In this document: one piece after another, positions 46,897 to 54,582 of the stretch
Numbering within the stretch: the first letter of the stretch is position 1
How the letters are laid out: each line of letters opens with the position of its first letter
NCBI GenBank assembly: GCA_910587935.1
Contig: CAJUNP010000015.1
Location: 3,338-67,337, forward strand
Origin: an uncultured Lachnospiraceae bacterium
GTDB lineage: Bacteria > Bacillota > Clostridia > Lachnospirales > Lachnospiraceae
DNA length: 64,000 bases
Direction of reading: 5' to 3'
Made by a program: the position numbers and the translations under genes
The notes under the pieces: model-generated
What the model saw: only the letters and a program-made list of their open reading frames with translations
What the model was told of the DNA's origin: nothing
The model's database searches: none

Positions 46897-47946
46897 TCAT
46901 ACAAACGTAAAAGACAGCGCCTGTATACTTTTTACCGCGGCCGCCTGCCGGCTGTCGGACAGATCCGCGTTGTCTTCAAAATCCACATATTCCTTTATTC
47001 TGCACCTGGACAAATATTCCGATGTAACCAGCATGTTTTCTTTATCCGAACGATATTTGTTACATACGAAAATATAGCGTCCGGTATCCGAGCAGTCGAT
47101 GTTATTCAGAAGACAGGCAAGCTTGCCCGCCGAACTTCTGTCCTGGCCCGCCAGAATCAGTTTATAATCCGCCTTTCCCATAAGGAGCGAGGTATGCTCC
47201 GTAAAATCGCTGGAGCTGTCGATTATAATATAATCGTATTCCCCTGTGCTTTTTATTTTATCAATCAGGTAAGCGTAATCGCTTCCCGTTATATTCAGCG
47301 ACGATAGCGCCCGTATAAAAGGAGGCAGCACATGAAACAGGCCCTTTTTTATATAAGGCTTCAGCTCTTCATATATCGTTTCCGAATGGGTCACAAAGTA
47401 TTTTTCCAGTCCGGGGGCAAGAACTGCGCCGTCTTCCACCAGGTATCCGAAAGTCTGCAGGGTATCGGTCCCCACAAACAGCACCCTCTTATGTTTTTGG
47501 GCCAGCGCTCCGCACAGTCCGGCGGCTACCGTGGTCTTACCGATTCCCCCTATGGGAGAATAAACCATAATAATTCTTGTACTCTCCCCGGCGCATAACC
47601 TTACGTCGGTCGCCATATTATCCATAACTTCGCTGCATATTTCTTTGACGCTGGTATATTTATTGATATAGGTGATATTCCAGTTGTCAAACTTATGTTT
47701 TTCGCTTTGTTCCGTCAGAATAAAAATATTGCCGATATCATGCTTAACCATTTCCATGTCAAAAACAGCTTCGTCGATCAGCAAAATATCCAGGCTTTGC
47801 GGAACGCTGAAATACTTCCGCAGATATTCTCTGTCCGTAATGACGTGTATCTCGCCGTTATCCTCGAATTCATCGATAAATTTCCGTTCCAGGGGCGCCA
47901 GGTAATTTTCGTCTGTATCGGCCAGAACAATTTTTAATTTGTTCAT
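46897..47946 (-). CDS. CpaE/MinD-like ATPase with receiver-like N-terminus (T7SS operon)
   Basis: Residues 1-110 look like a response-regulator fold without a clear phospho-acceptor set (KIVLADTDENYLAPLERKF, DILLIDEAVFDM). Residues 125-349 are a MinD/ParA-type ATPase with the deviant Walker A YSPIGGIGKTTVAAGL and YDYIIIDSSSD. This plan is that of CpaE/TadZ proteins, which place secretion machines at the cell pole. It overlaps the phosphatase gene by four bases. It is not part of classical Firmicute T7SS loci, so a role in positioning this system is an attractive guess. Confidence 0.85.
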   Translation of the reverse strand: MNKLKIVLADTDENYLAPLERKFIDEFEDNGEIHVITDREYLRKYFSVPQSLDILLIDEAVFDMEMVKHDIGNIFILTEQSEKHKFDNWNITYINKYTSVKEICSEVMDNMATDVRLCAGESTRIIMVYSPIGGIGKTTVAAGLCGALAQKHKRVLFVGTDTLQTFGYLVEDGAVLAPGLEKYFVTHSETIYEELKPYIKKGLFHVLPPFIRALSSLNITGSDYAYLIDKIKSTGEYDYIIIDSSSDFTEHTSLLMGKADYKLILAGQDRSSAGKLACLLNNIDCSDTGRYIFVCNKYRSDKENMLVTSEYLSRCRIKEYVDFEDNADLSDSRQAAAVKSIQALSFTFV

Positions 47947-48710
47947 ACGCGTTCATTCCCTTTCTGCTCGTCAATTTTTACCGCAATCACGGATATATTG
48001 TCGGTTTCGCCGTTTTTCTTTACCTGCTCAACTAAAGCCCTGCAGAGCCTTTCCGGGTTTTTATGATATTTTCTGACAAAAAGTTGGATTGTGTTCAGAT
48101 TCAGCGTTTTGTAAATTCCGTCGCTGCATATCAGAAATAAATCTTTTTTTTCTATTTTGTCTTCTGTAATTGTTTTAAGAAAGGTTTTTTTACTGCCAAG
48201 ACAGTCCGTAAGAACCTGTTTATAAATAATCCGCCCGTTCGCTTCCTTCTGTACCGGACAGGTGTGATCATGGGTCAGCTGCCTGCATTTTGCAAAAATG
48301 CCGCCTTTACAGACATATATTCTGCTGTCCCCCGTATGTACGATTCGATAACGGTTTTTATACAGAAAAAGCGCAGACATAGTAGTCGCCAGCTTTATAT
48401 TATGTTTGTTCCCGAATTGGAGCAGGTCGTCGTTGGTCAGCTGAAATACATTTTCCAATGATTGCTGCAAAAAAGTCTTGTCATGGTAATGTTCCCGGAA
48501 AAGCGTTTCCCACCATTGATTCACGTTGGAAACCGCAGTCAGGCTGGCCACTTCTCCTTTTTGAAGTCCCCCGACCCCGTCCGCCACGGCAAAAATTCCT
48601 GCGTAATGTTCTCCGGCATCGATAATCCTGCAAATATATGCGTCTTCGTTTACTTTTCTTACAATTCCGGCGTCCGTAACCGCCGCCGCTTTAAATGTTA
48701 ACTTCCCCAT
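47943..48710 (-). CDS. PP2C-family Ser/Thr protein phosphatase (T7SS operon)
   Basis: The metal-binding motifs of PP2C are all present: VNEDAY (Asp), VADGVGG, HTGDSRIYV, CSDGIYKTL and TDNISV. The length of 255 residues is that of the bacterial PrpC/Stp type, and it is cytoplasmic. It removes phosphate from Ser/Thr on proteins phosphorylated by the kinase 19 kb downstream in the same operon. The gene ends in a four-base overlap with the CpaE-like gene. Confidence 0.93.
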   Translation of the reverse strand: MGKLTFKAAAVTDAGIVRKVNEDAYICRIIDAGEHYAGIFAVADGVGGLQKGEVASLTAVSNVNQWWETLFREHYHDKTFLQQSLENVFQLTNDDLLQFGNKHNIKLATTMSALFLYKNRYRIVHTGDSRIYVCKGGIFAKCRQLTHDHTCPVQKEANGRIIYKQVLTDCLGSKKTFLKTITEDKIEKKDLFLICSDGIYKTLNLNTIQLFVRKYHKNPERLCRALVEQVKKNGETDNISVIAVKIDEQKGNERV

Positions 48711-49838
48711 TTAGATTCCCGTCTGTTTTACTGTAAAATCACTGTTGGCCAAGGTGAGCCTGTCACCTGCTTTTATTCCGGCAGGCTGCTCCGGATTTAA
48801 CCGGGTCCTGTTTAAAAAAGTACCGTTACTGCTGGTTAAATCCACCACATACCACTGTCCGGCCTGCCGCACGACCCGGCAGTGCTCTCTGCTTACGGCT
48901 CTGTTAAATGTAATTACATAGTCTGCTTTTTCCGGATTTTTTCCGATTACAAAGGATTCTTTCGTTATTGTTATCTCGCAATGCTCCGGCGTATTGATTC
49001 CGACCAGGGTTAATCCTCCGTATTCCGGCGTCTGACCCATAATTTCCGTATAGTCTTCCATACTATATGGCTGCTCTTTTGCTGCCGTCTTAAAAAGTCT
49101 GCCAAAAAGACCTTTTTTTCCTGCCGGAGGTGATGAGGGCAGTTCCGGCGGCGCAAATCCCTGCTGTTCGCCGGCTCTCTCTACGCAGGCGTCTTCCTGC
49201 TTTCTTTCCTGCAGGGTTCTATTAATATAGCTTGCCATGCCGGAGCTTTCCGGCGCCCGGACGCTTAAGGCGTCAACCAGCTCCTTCAGGCCTTCCATCG
49301 TAACCGTGCTGTCCCGCATTGCGTCGCAAAGCTTCATCACGGACTCTTCGGCTAAATTGGGGTATAAGGATATTTCTTTGATTATGTTTTCTTTGAGCTG
49401 ATATTCAAAGACTGCGTAACTGTCTGACGAGCTTTCCGCACAGATGGGAACATAAATCAGAAACACTTTATAATTGTTGGTGTCCACAAAAATTTTATCT
49501 AAGTCTGCCGATACGTTATCGCACTGCATAAATCCGTTATTTTTTACGGTAATCACGGCTTCCGTCAGATTTCTGATAATCGCCAGCATAATGTCGGGCC
49601 GCAGACCCGGCATCAAAATATTCAACGGCTTGTAAAACGAGGTATTATAAACAAGCTTATCCTGTCCGTTATGCAAAATCTTACTGCAGTGGACAAATCC
49701 CTGTTCTTCCTGACTTTTGAGCACCTTGTATCCGGTAAGAGAAAACAACCGGGGATCTCTTAAAATATATGCCAGACTCATAGAGTCCCTGTTTTCAGTT
49801 ATGATTCCCTTCGCAATCAACTCTTCAAGGCGCCGCAT
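48711..49838 (-). CDS. FHA-domain protein with DUF6382-like N-terminus, first gene of the T7SS operon
   Basis: The N-terminal 200 residues resemble DUF6382; the pattern (GYKVLKSQEEQGFVHCSKIL, IFVDTNNYKVFLIYVPI) recalls the kinase-like cytoplasmic part of EssB/YukC. A low-complexity linker with Glu, Pro and Gly leads to a C-terminal FHA domain (FVIGKNPEKADYVI, SREHCRVV, SSNGTFLN), which binds phosphothreonine. No TM is seen. ATG 49838 is chosen over 49862 for GGGAG eight bases upstream. It may take the place of EssB or report the kinase signal; the former is speculative. Confidence 0.82.
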   Translation of the reverse strand: MRRLEELIAKGIITENRDSMSLAYILRDPRLFSLTGYKVLKSQEEQGFVHCSKILHNGQDKLVYNTSFYKPLNILMPGLRPDIMLAIIRNLTEAVITVKNNGFMQCDNVSADLDKIFVDTNNYKVFLIYVPICAESSSDSYAVFEYQLKENIIKEISLYPNLAEESVMKLCDAMRDSTVTMEGLKELVDALSVRAPESSGMASYINRTLQERKQEDACVERAGEQQGFAPPELPSSPPAGKKGLFGRLFKTAAKEQPYSMEDYTEIMGQTPEYGGLTLVGINTPEHCEITITKESFVIGKNPEKADYVITFNRAVSREHCRVVRQAGQWYVVDLTSSNGTFLNRTRLNPEQPAGIKAGDRLTLANSDFTVKQTGI

Positions 49839-49862
49839 GTATATTTCTCCCAAATTATGCAA

Positions 49863-49917
49863 ATATATGTTTATATGATACTATACTTTTTCTCAAATAA
49901 CAATATATATGTTTATA
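49863..49917 (-). promoter_or_regulatory. Direct-repeat regulatory region upstream of the T7SS operon
   Basis: The 13-base sequence ATATATGTTTATA occurs at 49863-49875 and again at 49905-49917 (plus strand), exactly 42 bases apart, or four helical turns. It lies in the 25-80 bases before the first gene, where the operon promoter must be. Candidate -35/-10 boxes (TTGAGA, TATAAA) overlap it but are not convincing. It may bind a dimeric regulator. Confidence 0.45.
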
Positions 49918-50002
49918 ATTATTTTTAAGTTTTATCATGTATGTATTTATGGTAATTATTGTTTAACCGCTTTTTTATTAAAAATTATTCTTTAAAAATT
50001 TT

Positions 50003-50069
50003 CAGGACCGGACAAAATGAAAAATTTGTATAATCCCCTTTTACACAATTTCATTTTGCACCGATCCTG
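50003..50069 (-). terminator. Long imperfect hairpin after agrB, probable terminator
   Basis: The arms 50003-50029 and 50043-50069 pair over more than 20 bases with few mismatches (CAGGACCGG / CCGATCCTG at the base, CAAAATGAAA / TTTCATTTTG inside). On the minus strand AAAATTTTTAAAG follows. It lies 17 bases past the agrB stop and separates the agr pair from the T7SS operon. Confidence 0.55.
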
Positions 50070-50085
50070 TACAAACATAAGGTAT

Positions 50086-50667
50086 TTAACTGTTTACTGC
50101 GGTTTTGCGCTTATATTTATAATATCCCGCCGTTACGGAGCAGGCGGTCAGCGCCAGAGCCGCCAGTATACTTCTTGCGGCCTGATACCATCCCATGCAG
50201 AGTGAAACGGCTCCGGCCGCTGCCGCGCCTGCCGATATGAAATAAGATATCCTTCTATAATACCGTTTTTCTTCTGCTTCCAAACTATGTCCCGGGTTGT
50301 CAACGGGCGACAGAACGAAAAGAACCGCCGTACATGCGGCGCCTGTAAAAGCCATTGCCGCCGCCGTCCCCGATCCCCATTTAATCCATGCGTATGCCGC
50401 CGCAATGGACACGGCGGATAAAACCGCACATTGCTTTTCCGATTCTGCATGGTATCCCCCTGCATAAATACGCAGGGCGATGTAAAATCCCAGAAACAGA
50501 ATACAGGATAACGGTATTCTCATAAGAATCCCCAATAACACGGACAGCAGGATTCCCGTAACGGATTTAAGTCCCTGCACAAATCCATAATTGACAATCG
50601 CCAGGTCTTCTTCGGACACATCCGCCTGTCTGGCTATGGAACCTATGCTTTTTTCAATCCATCTCAT
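50086..50667 (-). CDS. agrB: AgrB-type peptide-processing membrane protease
   Basis: AgrB cuts and cyclises an AgrD precursor and starts its export. The catalytic His and Cys lie in YAGGYHAESEKQC (H73 and C80, seven apart as in the staphylococcal enzyme). The 193-residue length, N-terminal amphipathic region and about five hydrophobic segments fit the family. It follows agrD with an ATGA overlap, so the two are translationally coupled. No agrC or agrA gene adjoins it. Confidence 0.9.
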   Translation of the reverse strand: MRWIEKSIGSIARQADVSEEDLAIVNYGFVQGLKSVTGILLSVLLGILMRIPLSCILFLGFYIALRIYAGGYHAESEKQCAVLSAVSIAAAYAWIKWGSGTAAAMAFTGAACTAVLFVLSPVDNPGHSLEAEEKRYYRRISYFISAGAAAAGAVSLCMGWYQAARSILAALALTACSVTAGYYKYKRKTAVNS

Positions 50668-50816
50668 ACGTGTTTTCTTAATTTATCGGCGCCTGCAGGT
50701 AACTGCGGCTGAAAATGATACCAGGGGCAGGTTGTGTTAACCTGGGTCTCGGTATACTTTTTTGCCGCTCTGACTAACGTTTTTGCACATGCCTTTTTCA
50801 TCTGTTCTTTTTTCAT
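50664..50816 (-). CDS. agrD: AgrD-type cyclic peptide precursor
   Basis: A 50-residue frame: MKKEQMKKACAKTLVRAAKK, an amphipathic basic helix for membrane contact; then VNTTCPWYHF, the likely signal core; then QPQLPAGADKLRKHV, the acidic/charged tail with the conserved Gln-Pro and Pro that AgrB recognises. The only Cys near the centre is C30, so a thiolactone ring of C30 to F35 (CPWYHF) is the natural prediction, with QP starting the removed tail. AAGGAG stands eight bases before ATG 50816. Its stop overlaps the agrB start as ATGA. The gene is too short for usual gene finders. Confidence 0.85.
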   Translation of the reverse strand: MKKEQMKKACAKTLVRAAKKYTETQVNTTCPWYHFQPQLPAGADKLRKHV

Positions 50817-51236
50817 TTTAATTTCTCCTTCTGCGCCTTAGCGCTATAAAATTTTTAACAAGCGCATTATACACTATTTCTTTTTGAAAAAACCGCACTT
50901 GCCATATTTGGTATGTGTTTTTGGTATAATTAGTCATTTTATAGAGTATGGCCGTCGATTGTCAGCCATACGGCGTTCACCAAAACGGCTTTTGCCGCAA
51001 CGCTTTTTACTCCCGCTTTGAGCAGGAAATATATTTTTACATATAAAAATAATACGTATTCTCCGGATTTTGAGGGAATTATTTCCGTCTTATACGTATT
51101 TTTTGTTGAAAATTATGGACGGGCAAAATCTGCATGTACGATTGTCTGGAAGCTGCCGCTGCCAAATTCAGCCGTAAATCCATCGGGAAGTACCCTTTGA
51201 GGCGGTATATACGGACTGTTAATGTGGAGATTTGAA
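50817..51236. other. Intergenic region upstream of agrD and downstream of the diguanylate cyclase
   Basis: The agr promoter is probably here: TATAAT on the minus strand at 50871-50866. Upstream of it the sequence TTTGGTAT occurs twice on the plus strand (50907-50914 and 50920-50927), 13 bases apart, which might be a regulator site. A hairpin GTATGGC/GCCATAC lies at about 50946-50971. On the minus strand 51235-51113 reads SNLHINSPYIPPQRVLPDGF and AEFGSGSFQTIVHADFARP before a stop without any start codon; it looks like the tail of a lost gene. No complete gene is seen. Confidence 0.4.
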
Positions 51237-52574
51237 TCAACTCCTGTTTTTGTAATATTCTTCCTTATCCCGGTACATTTTCTGATCGGCAGCTTCAACA
51301 AGAACTCCAAGGTCACTGGGATTTTCCTGAAAGGTAACGCCGATTGCCGCGCTGCATTTATTCCGTCCGTCCAGCTGTGTGCGAAGCCGGCTTTCAAGAA
51401 GTTCCAGATTATCTCTGGTAATGTCGGGGCACAGTATTACAAATTCATCGCCACCAAGACGGTATACCGGGTAATCCTGCGCCGCCGAACGGACAATCTG
51501 ATATACCTGCCGGATCAGCTGGTCGCCGGCCTCATGGCCGTAGGTGTCGTTGGTCTTTTTCAGGCCGTTAATATCGATAAAGAAACCTCCGGCGGACGTA
51601 AGATTCCGATTCACGTCAGACAGCGTATCGCGCAGATATGCGTTCCGGTTCAGCGCTCCGGTCAATCCGTCCGTGTAACCGATCAGTTTCAGGTAATCCT
51701 CTCTTCTTTTCCGTTCAAAAAGAGACTGGAAAAAGTAAGCCAGCATTTTTAATATGTTGGATATTTCATTGAGATTCCCCGCCAGCGGATTATCTACGCC
51801 GTAGTAGCCTGCCAGCGTCCCATTTTCAACCAGAGGAACCGTAATCAGCGAATGGATATTCTGGAGCTTCAAAACGGCGTATTCTTCCGGCGCGCTTTCC
51901 CGGATCTGTTCCACATCCTGGATAATCACACATTCGTCCCTGTCAAAATACGGAATCCATCTGTCTATCAGCGATACAGGCACCATCTGCAGGGAATCGA
52001 TTTCCCGGGAAACTCCTTCGGCGCACCACTCATGCGTATTATTCATCAATGTGTTATGAATCCGGAATATATAGGCTCTTTCACAGCGTAAGTATCTGCC
52101 GACGATTTCAAGCGTATCATGGATAGCCTGATCGGTTTCCGGCGAAGAGTACATTCTTTTAATACATTCTATAACGATCTGCTCCCGCTCGGATTTGCGC
52201 TTCAGTTCATCTCTCATGCTCTGTATTCCGGCATTGTCAAGTTCCTCTCCGATACCTATGCGCATAGACCGGCCTTCCCACTCTATCCGCTTATCCTTAA
52301 AACGGTAACTGCGTCCCGTTACCGGATTATCATTAACCCATTCCAGATAAACATCCGTACAAAGCTGTCCGTTGGTACAGTATGTACACGGAAAATCATG
52401 GCCCTGCAGGACTTCATAGCATTTTTTACCCACGGCTTCTTCTCTGCCGCCAATTCCAAAGGCTTCCACCCCCGCCTTATTTATGAACAGCAGCGTATGG
52501 TCCTGCATATCCGCCAGATAAACAATCTCTCTGACGCCGTCAAATTCTTGCATTATTTTATCAATATGTTTCAC
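51237..52574 (-). CDS. PAS/GAF sensor diguanylate cyclase (GGDEF)
   Basis: The enzyme makes cyclic di-GMP from two GTP. The active site is RLGGDEFV, preceded by the substrate site DGLTGALNRNAYL. The RxxD product-inhibition site five residues before GGDEF is absent. The N-terminus is a PAS-like domain with a Cys cluster (CTYCTNGQLC), and a GAF domain fills the middle (ERAYIFRIHNTLMNNTHEW, HSLITVPLVENGTLAGYYGV). No TM is present, so it senses a cytoplasmic cue; the Cys cluster could bind metal or respond to redox. The start is probably GTG 52574 (VKHIDKIMQEF), with GGGGAG 12 bases upstream. Confidence 0.88.
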   Translation of the reverse strand: MKHIDKIMQEFDGVREIVYLADMQDHTLLFINKAGVEAFGIGGREEAVGKKCYEVLQGHDFPCTYCTNGQLCTDVYLEWVNDNPVTGRSYRFKDKRIEWEGRSMRIGIGEELDNAGIQSMRDELKRKSEREQIVIECIKRMYSSPETDQAIHDTLEIVGRYLRCERAYIFRIHNTLMNNTHEWCAEGVSREIDSLQMVPVSLIDRWIPYFDRDECVIIQDVEQIRESAPEEYAVLKLQNIHSLITVPLVENGTLAGYYGVDNPLAGNLNEISNILKMLAYFFQSLFERKRREDYLKLIGYTDGLTGALNRNAYLRDTLSDVNRNLTSAGGFFIDINGLKKTNDTYGHEAGDQLIRQVYQIVRSAAQDYPVYRLGGDEFVILCPDITRDNLELLESRLRTQLDGRNKCSAAIGVTFQENPSDLGVLVEAADQKMYRDKEEYYKNRS

Positions 52575-52680
52575 CCTGATACCATTCTCCCCTGAAATAA
52601 ATTTCAATATCTTACAGTTGTATTTATTGTAAAGGCTGAATTGAAAAAAAGCAATAACGGGTACCGGATTTAACAAATTA

Positions 52681-54573
52681 TTAAGCATAGTACTGGGCCT
52701 GTGCATGCCACAGTTCATAATATTTTCCGTCGGTCTGTTTCACAAGCTCTTCATGACTGCCAAACTGTACGATTTGTCCTTTATCAAAGACGGCAATCCG
52801 GTCGCAGAAACGGCAGGAGGAAAGGCGGTGGCTGATATAAACCGCTGTTTTGTCCTGGATCAGGGTATTAAATTTGGCATAAATTTCTGCTTCCGCAATG
52901 GGATCTAAGGCGGCGGTAGGTTCATCGAGGACAATGAACGGGGAATCCTTATACAGGGCCCTGGCAATGGCAATTTTCTGGGCTTCGCCGCCGGAAATTT
53001 CCACGCCGTCCGGTTCAAAATTTTTATACAGGCAGGTATCCAGTCCTTTCTCCATTCCGGCAAGACGGTCTGCGAAACCGGCTTCCTTTAAGCAGGCGGA
53101 CACGCGGTTTTTATCATATGTTTCGCTTCCGGCGACATTTTCTCCCAGAGAAAATCCCAGCAGTTTGAAGTCCTGGAATACCACGGAAAAAAGGGACATG
53201 TATTCCCGGTAGTTGTATTTGCGGATATCGATGCCGTTTAAAAGGATCTCTCCTTCCTTGGGATCATACAGGCGGCAGAGCAGTTTTATCATGGTAGTTT
53301 TTCCGGATCCGTTCTGTCCCACTACGGCAAGTCTTTCTCCGATCTTAAATTTCAGGGATACGTTTTTAAGCGCGTATATTTCTTCCGTTCCGTCCCCATC
53401 CTCTGATTCCGATGCCGGATAGTGAAAGCTTACGTTACGAAATTCAATCTCATAATTGCGGTCGGACCGCTTTTCAACCGTAAGCGATCCCTGGTACATC
53501 CGGTTGGGTATATCCAGAAGCTCAAAGGCCATTTTCAGATATGGGACATTGTTGCGCATTTCGCCTGCCGTGCGGATCAGGGCCGCGGCGCCGCCGGCCA
53601 GCGCCGTAACGGAACCGATATACCGGGTGACCGATCCCGCTCCGAATGCGCCCGCCCAGGCTTTCAGGCAGACAAACAGATAAACGATTCCGGTAAAAGC
53701 TCTTGAAAGTATGGAAGAAACGCTTTGGTAGAACCCCATAATCCCTCTGGACCACAGGGCTATTTTGGATTTATGTCCGAAGGTATTTTCCGCCTGCATT
53801 TTTCTGCGGAAGAGCTGCTCCTGTCCATAGGTACGTATTTCCATTGCCCGTTCCCTCTCCGCTTCCGCTATAAAACCAAAATAACTGAAAACACGGTTTC
53901 CGAAGGTAGCGTCCTTTGCATATTTACCCCAGTATGAACCCGCTTTATTGGAAAACAGGGGAGAAAAGACAGCGGCGGCAAGCATCGCCGCAAAAACGGC
54001 GGCCAGACAGAGCGGATGGTTTAAAAAGGACAATCCGCCTGCGTCCGGTACCTTCGAGGTAAAAAGGGTAACGGAAAGAAGCAGTCCGCCTGCAATCGTG
54101 ACCAGGGCGGTAAAAAGGTTCTCAAACTGTTCCTGTACTCTCCGCAGTCCCCATCCGTCCCAATTTTCATTCTGCATAATCTGGGAATATAAATCCGATG
54201 AATACGGATGATCTACGTCACAGAAGTCCATATCCATAAATTTTCTGACAAATTCTCCGTGCTCCCTGTAATGCAGGGAAGCATACACCGCATTTTTCCA
54301 CCGTTTCAGCGCCGCCTCCGCCAGGGAAAACAGCGAGGTCGTCAAAAGAGTGACCAGCGCAAGCCTGAACATAACTTCTGCCCGCGCCGACCCGCCGATT
54401 TCATTAATCAGCCGCGCCGTAAAATAAATGGTAACATAAGGAGCCGAAGCGCTCACCAGTCCGTAAAGCACCGTACTTGCAAAAGCGGCACGGGCCGTTT
54501 TCCACCAAAAGCCAAAGGCCCGGCGATTATAATACCATACCGTTTTTAAAGGAATACTTTTGCTTTGTTTCAT
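52681..54573 (-). CDS. ABC exporter half, permease-ATPase fusion (second gene of pair)
   Basis: Six TMs in residues 20-330 and a C-terminal ATPase with Walker A VVGQNGSGKTT, signature ISGGEAQKIAIARAL, Walker B FIVLDEPTAALD and switch His ISHRLSS. The start is ATG 54573 with AGGTG seven bases upstream. It directly follows the other half-transporter, with which it should form a heterodimer exporting peptides, lipids or drugs. Both ATPase sites look intact. Confidence 0.88.
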   Translation of the reverse strand: MKQSKSIPLKTVWYYNRRAFGFWWKTARAAFASTVLYGLVSASAPYVTIYFTARLINEIGGSARAEVMFRLALVTLLTTSLFSLAEAALKRWKNAVYASLHYREHGEFVRKFMDMDFCDVDHPYSSDLYSQIMQNENWDGWGLRRVQEQFENLFTALVTIAGGLLLSVTLFTSKVPDAGGLSFLNHPLCLAAVFAAMLAAAVFSPLFSNKAGSYWGKYAKDATFGNRVFSYFGFIAEAERERAMEIRTYGQEQLFRRKMQAENTFGHKSKIALWSRGIMGFYQSVSSILSRAFTGIVYLFVCLKAWAGAFGAGSVTRYIGSVTALAGGAAALIRTAGEMRNNVPYLKMAFELLDIPNRMYQGSLTVEKRSDRNYEIEFRNVSFHYPASESEDGDGTEEIYALKNVSLKFKIGERLAVVGQNGSGKTTMIKLLCRLYDPKEGEILLNGIDIRKYNYREYMSLFSVVFQDFKLLGFSLGENVAGSETYDKNRVSACLKEAGFADRLAGMEKGLDTCLYKNFEPDGVEISGGEAQKIAIARALYKDSPFIVLDEPTAALDPIAEAEIYAKFNTLIQDKTAVYISHRLSSCRFCDRIAVFDKGQIVQFGSHEELVKQTDGKYYELWHAQAQYYA

Positions 54574-54582
54574 ATTATACAC

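Noticed and set aside
50907..50927. TTTGGTAT direct repeat as a LytTR/AgrA site for the agr pair
   Set aside because: The period is 13 bases, not the 21-22 expected for LytTR regulators, and the unit does not resemble their consensus; noted only as a possible site.
51018..51200. 60-codon plus-strand frame upstream of agr
   Set aside because: No ribosome site and poor protein-like composition; the opposite strand here looks more like a lost gene tail.
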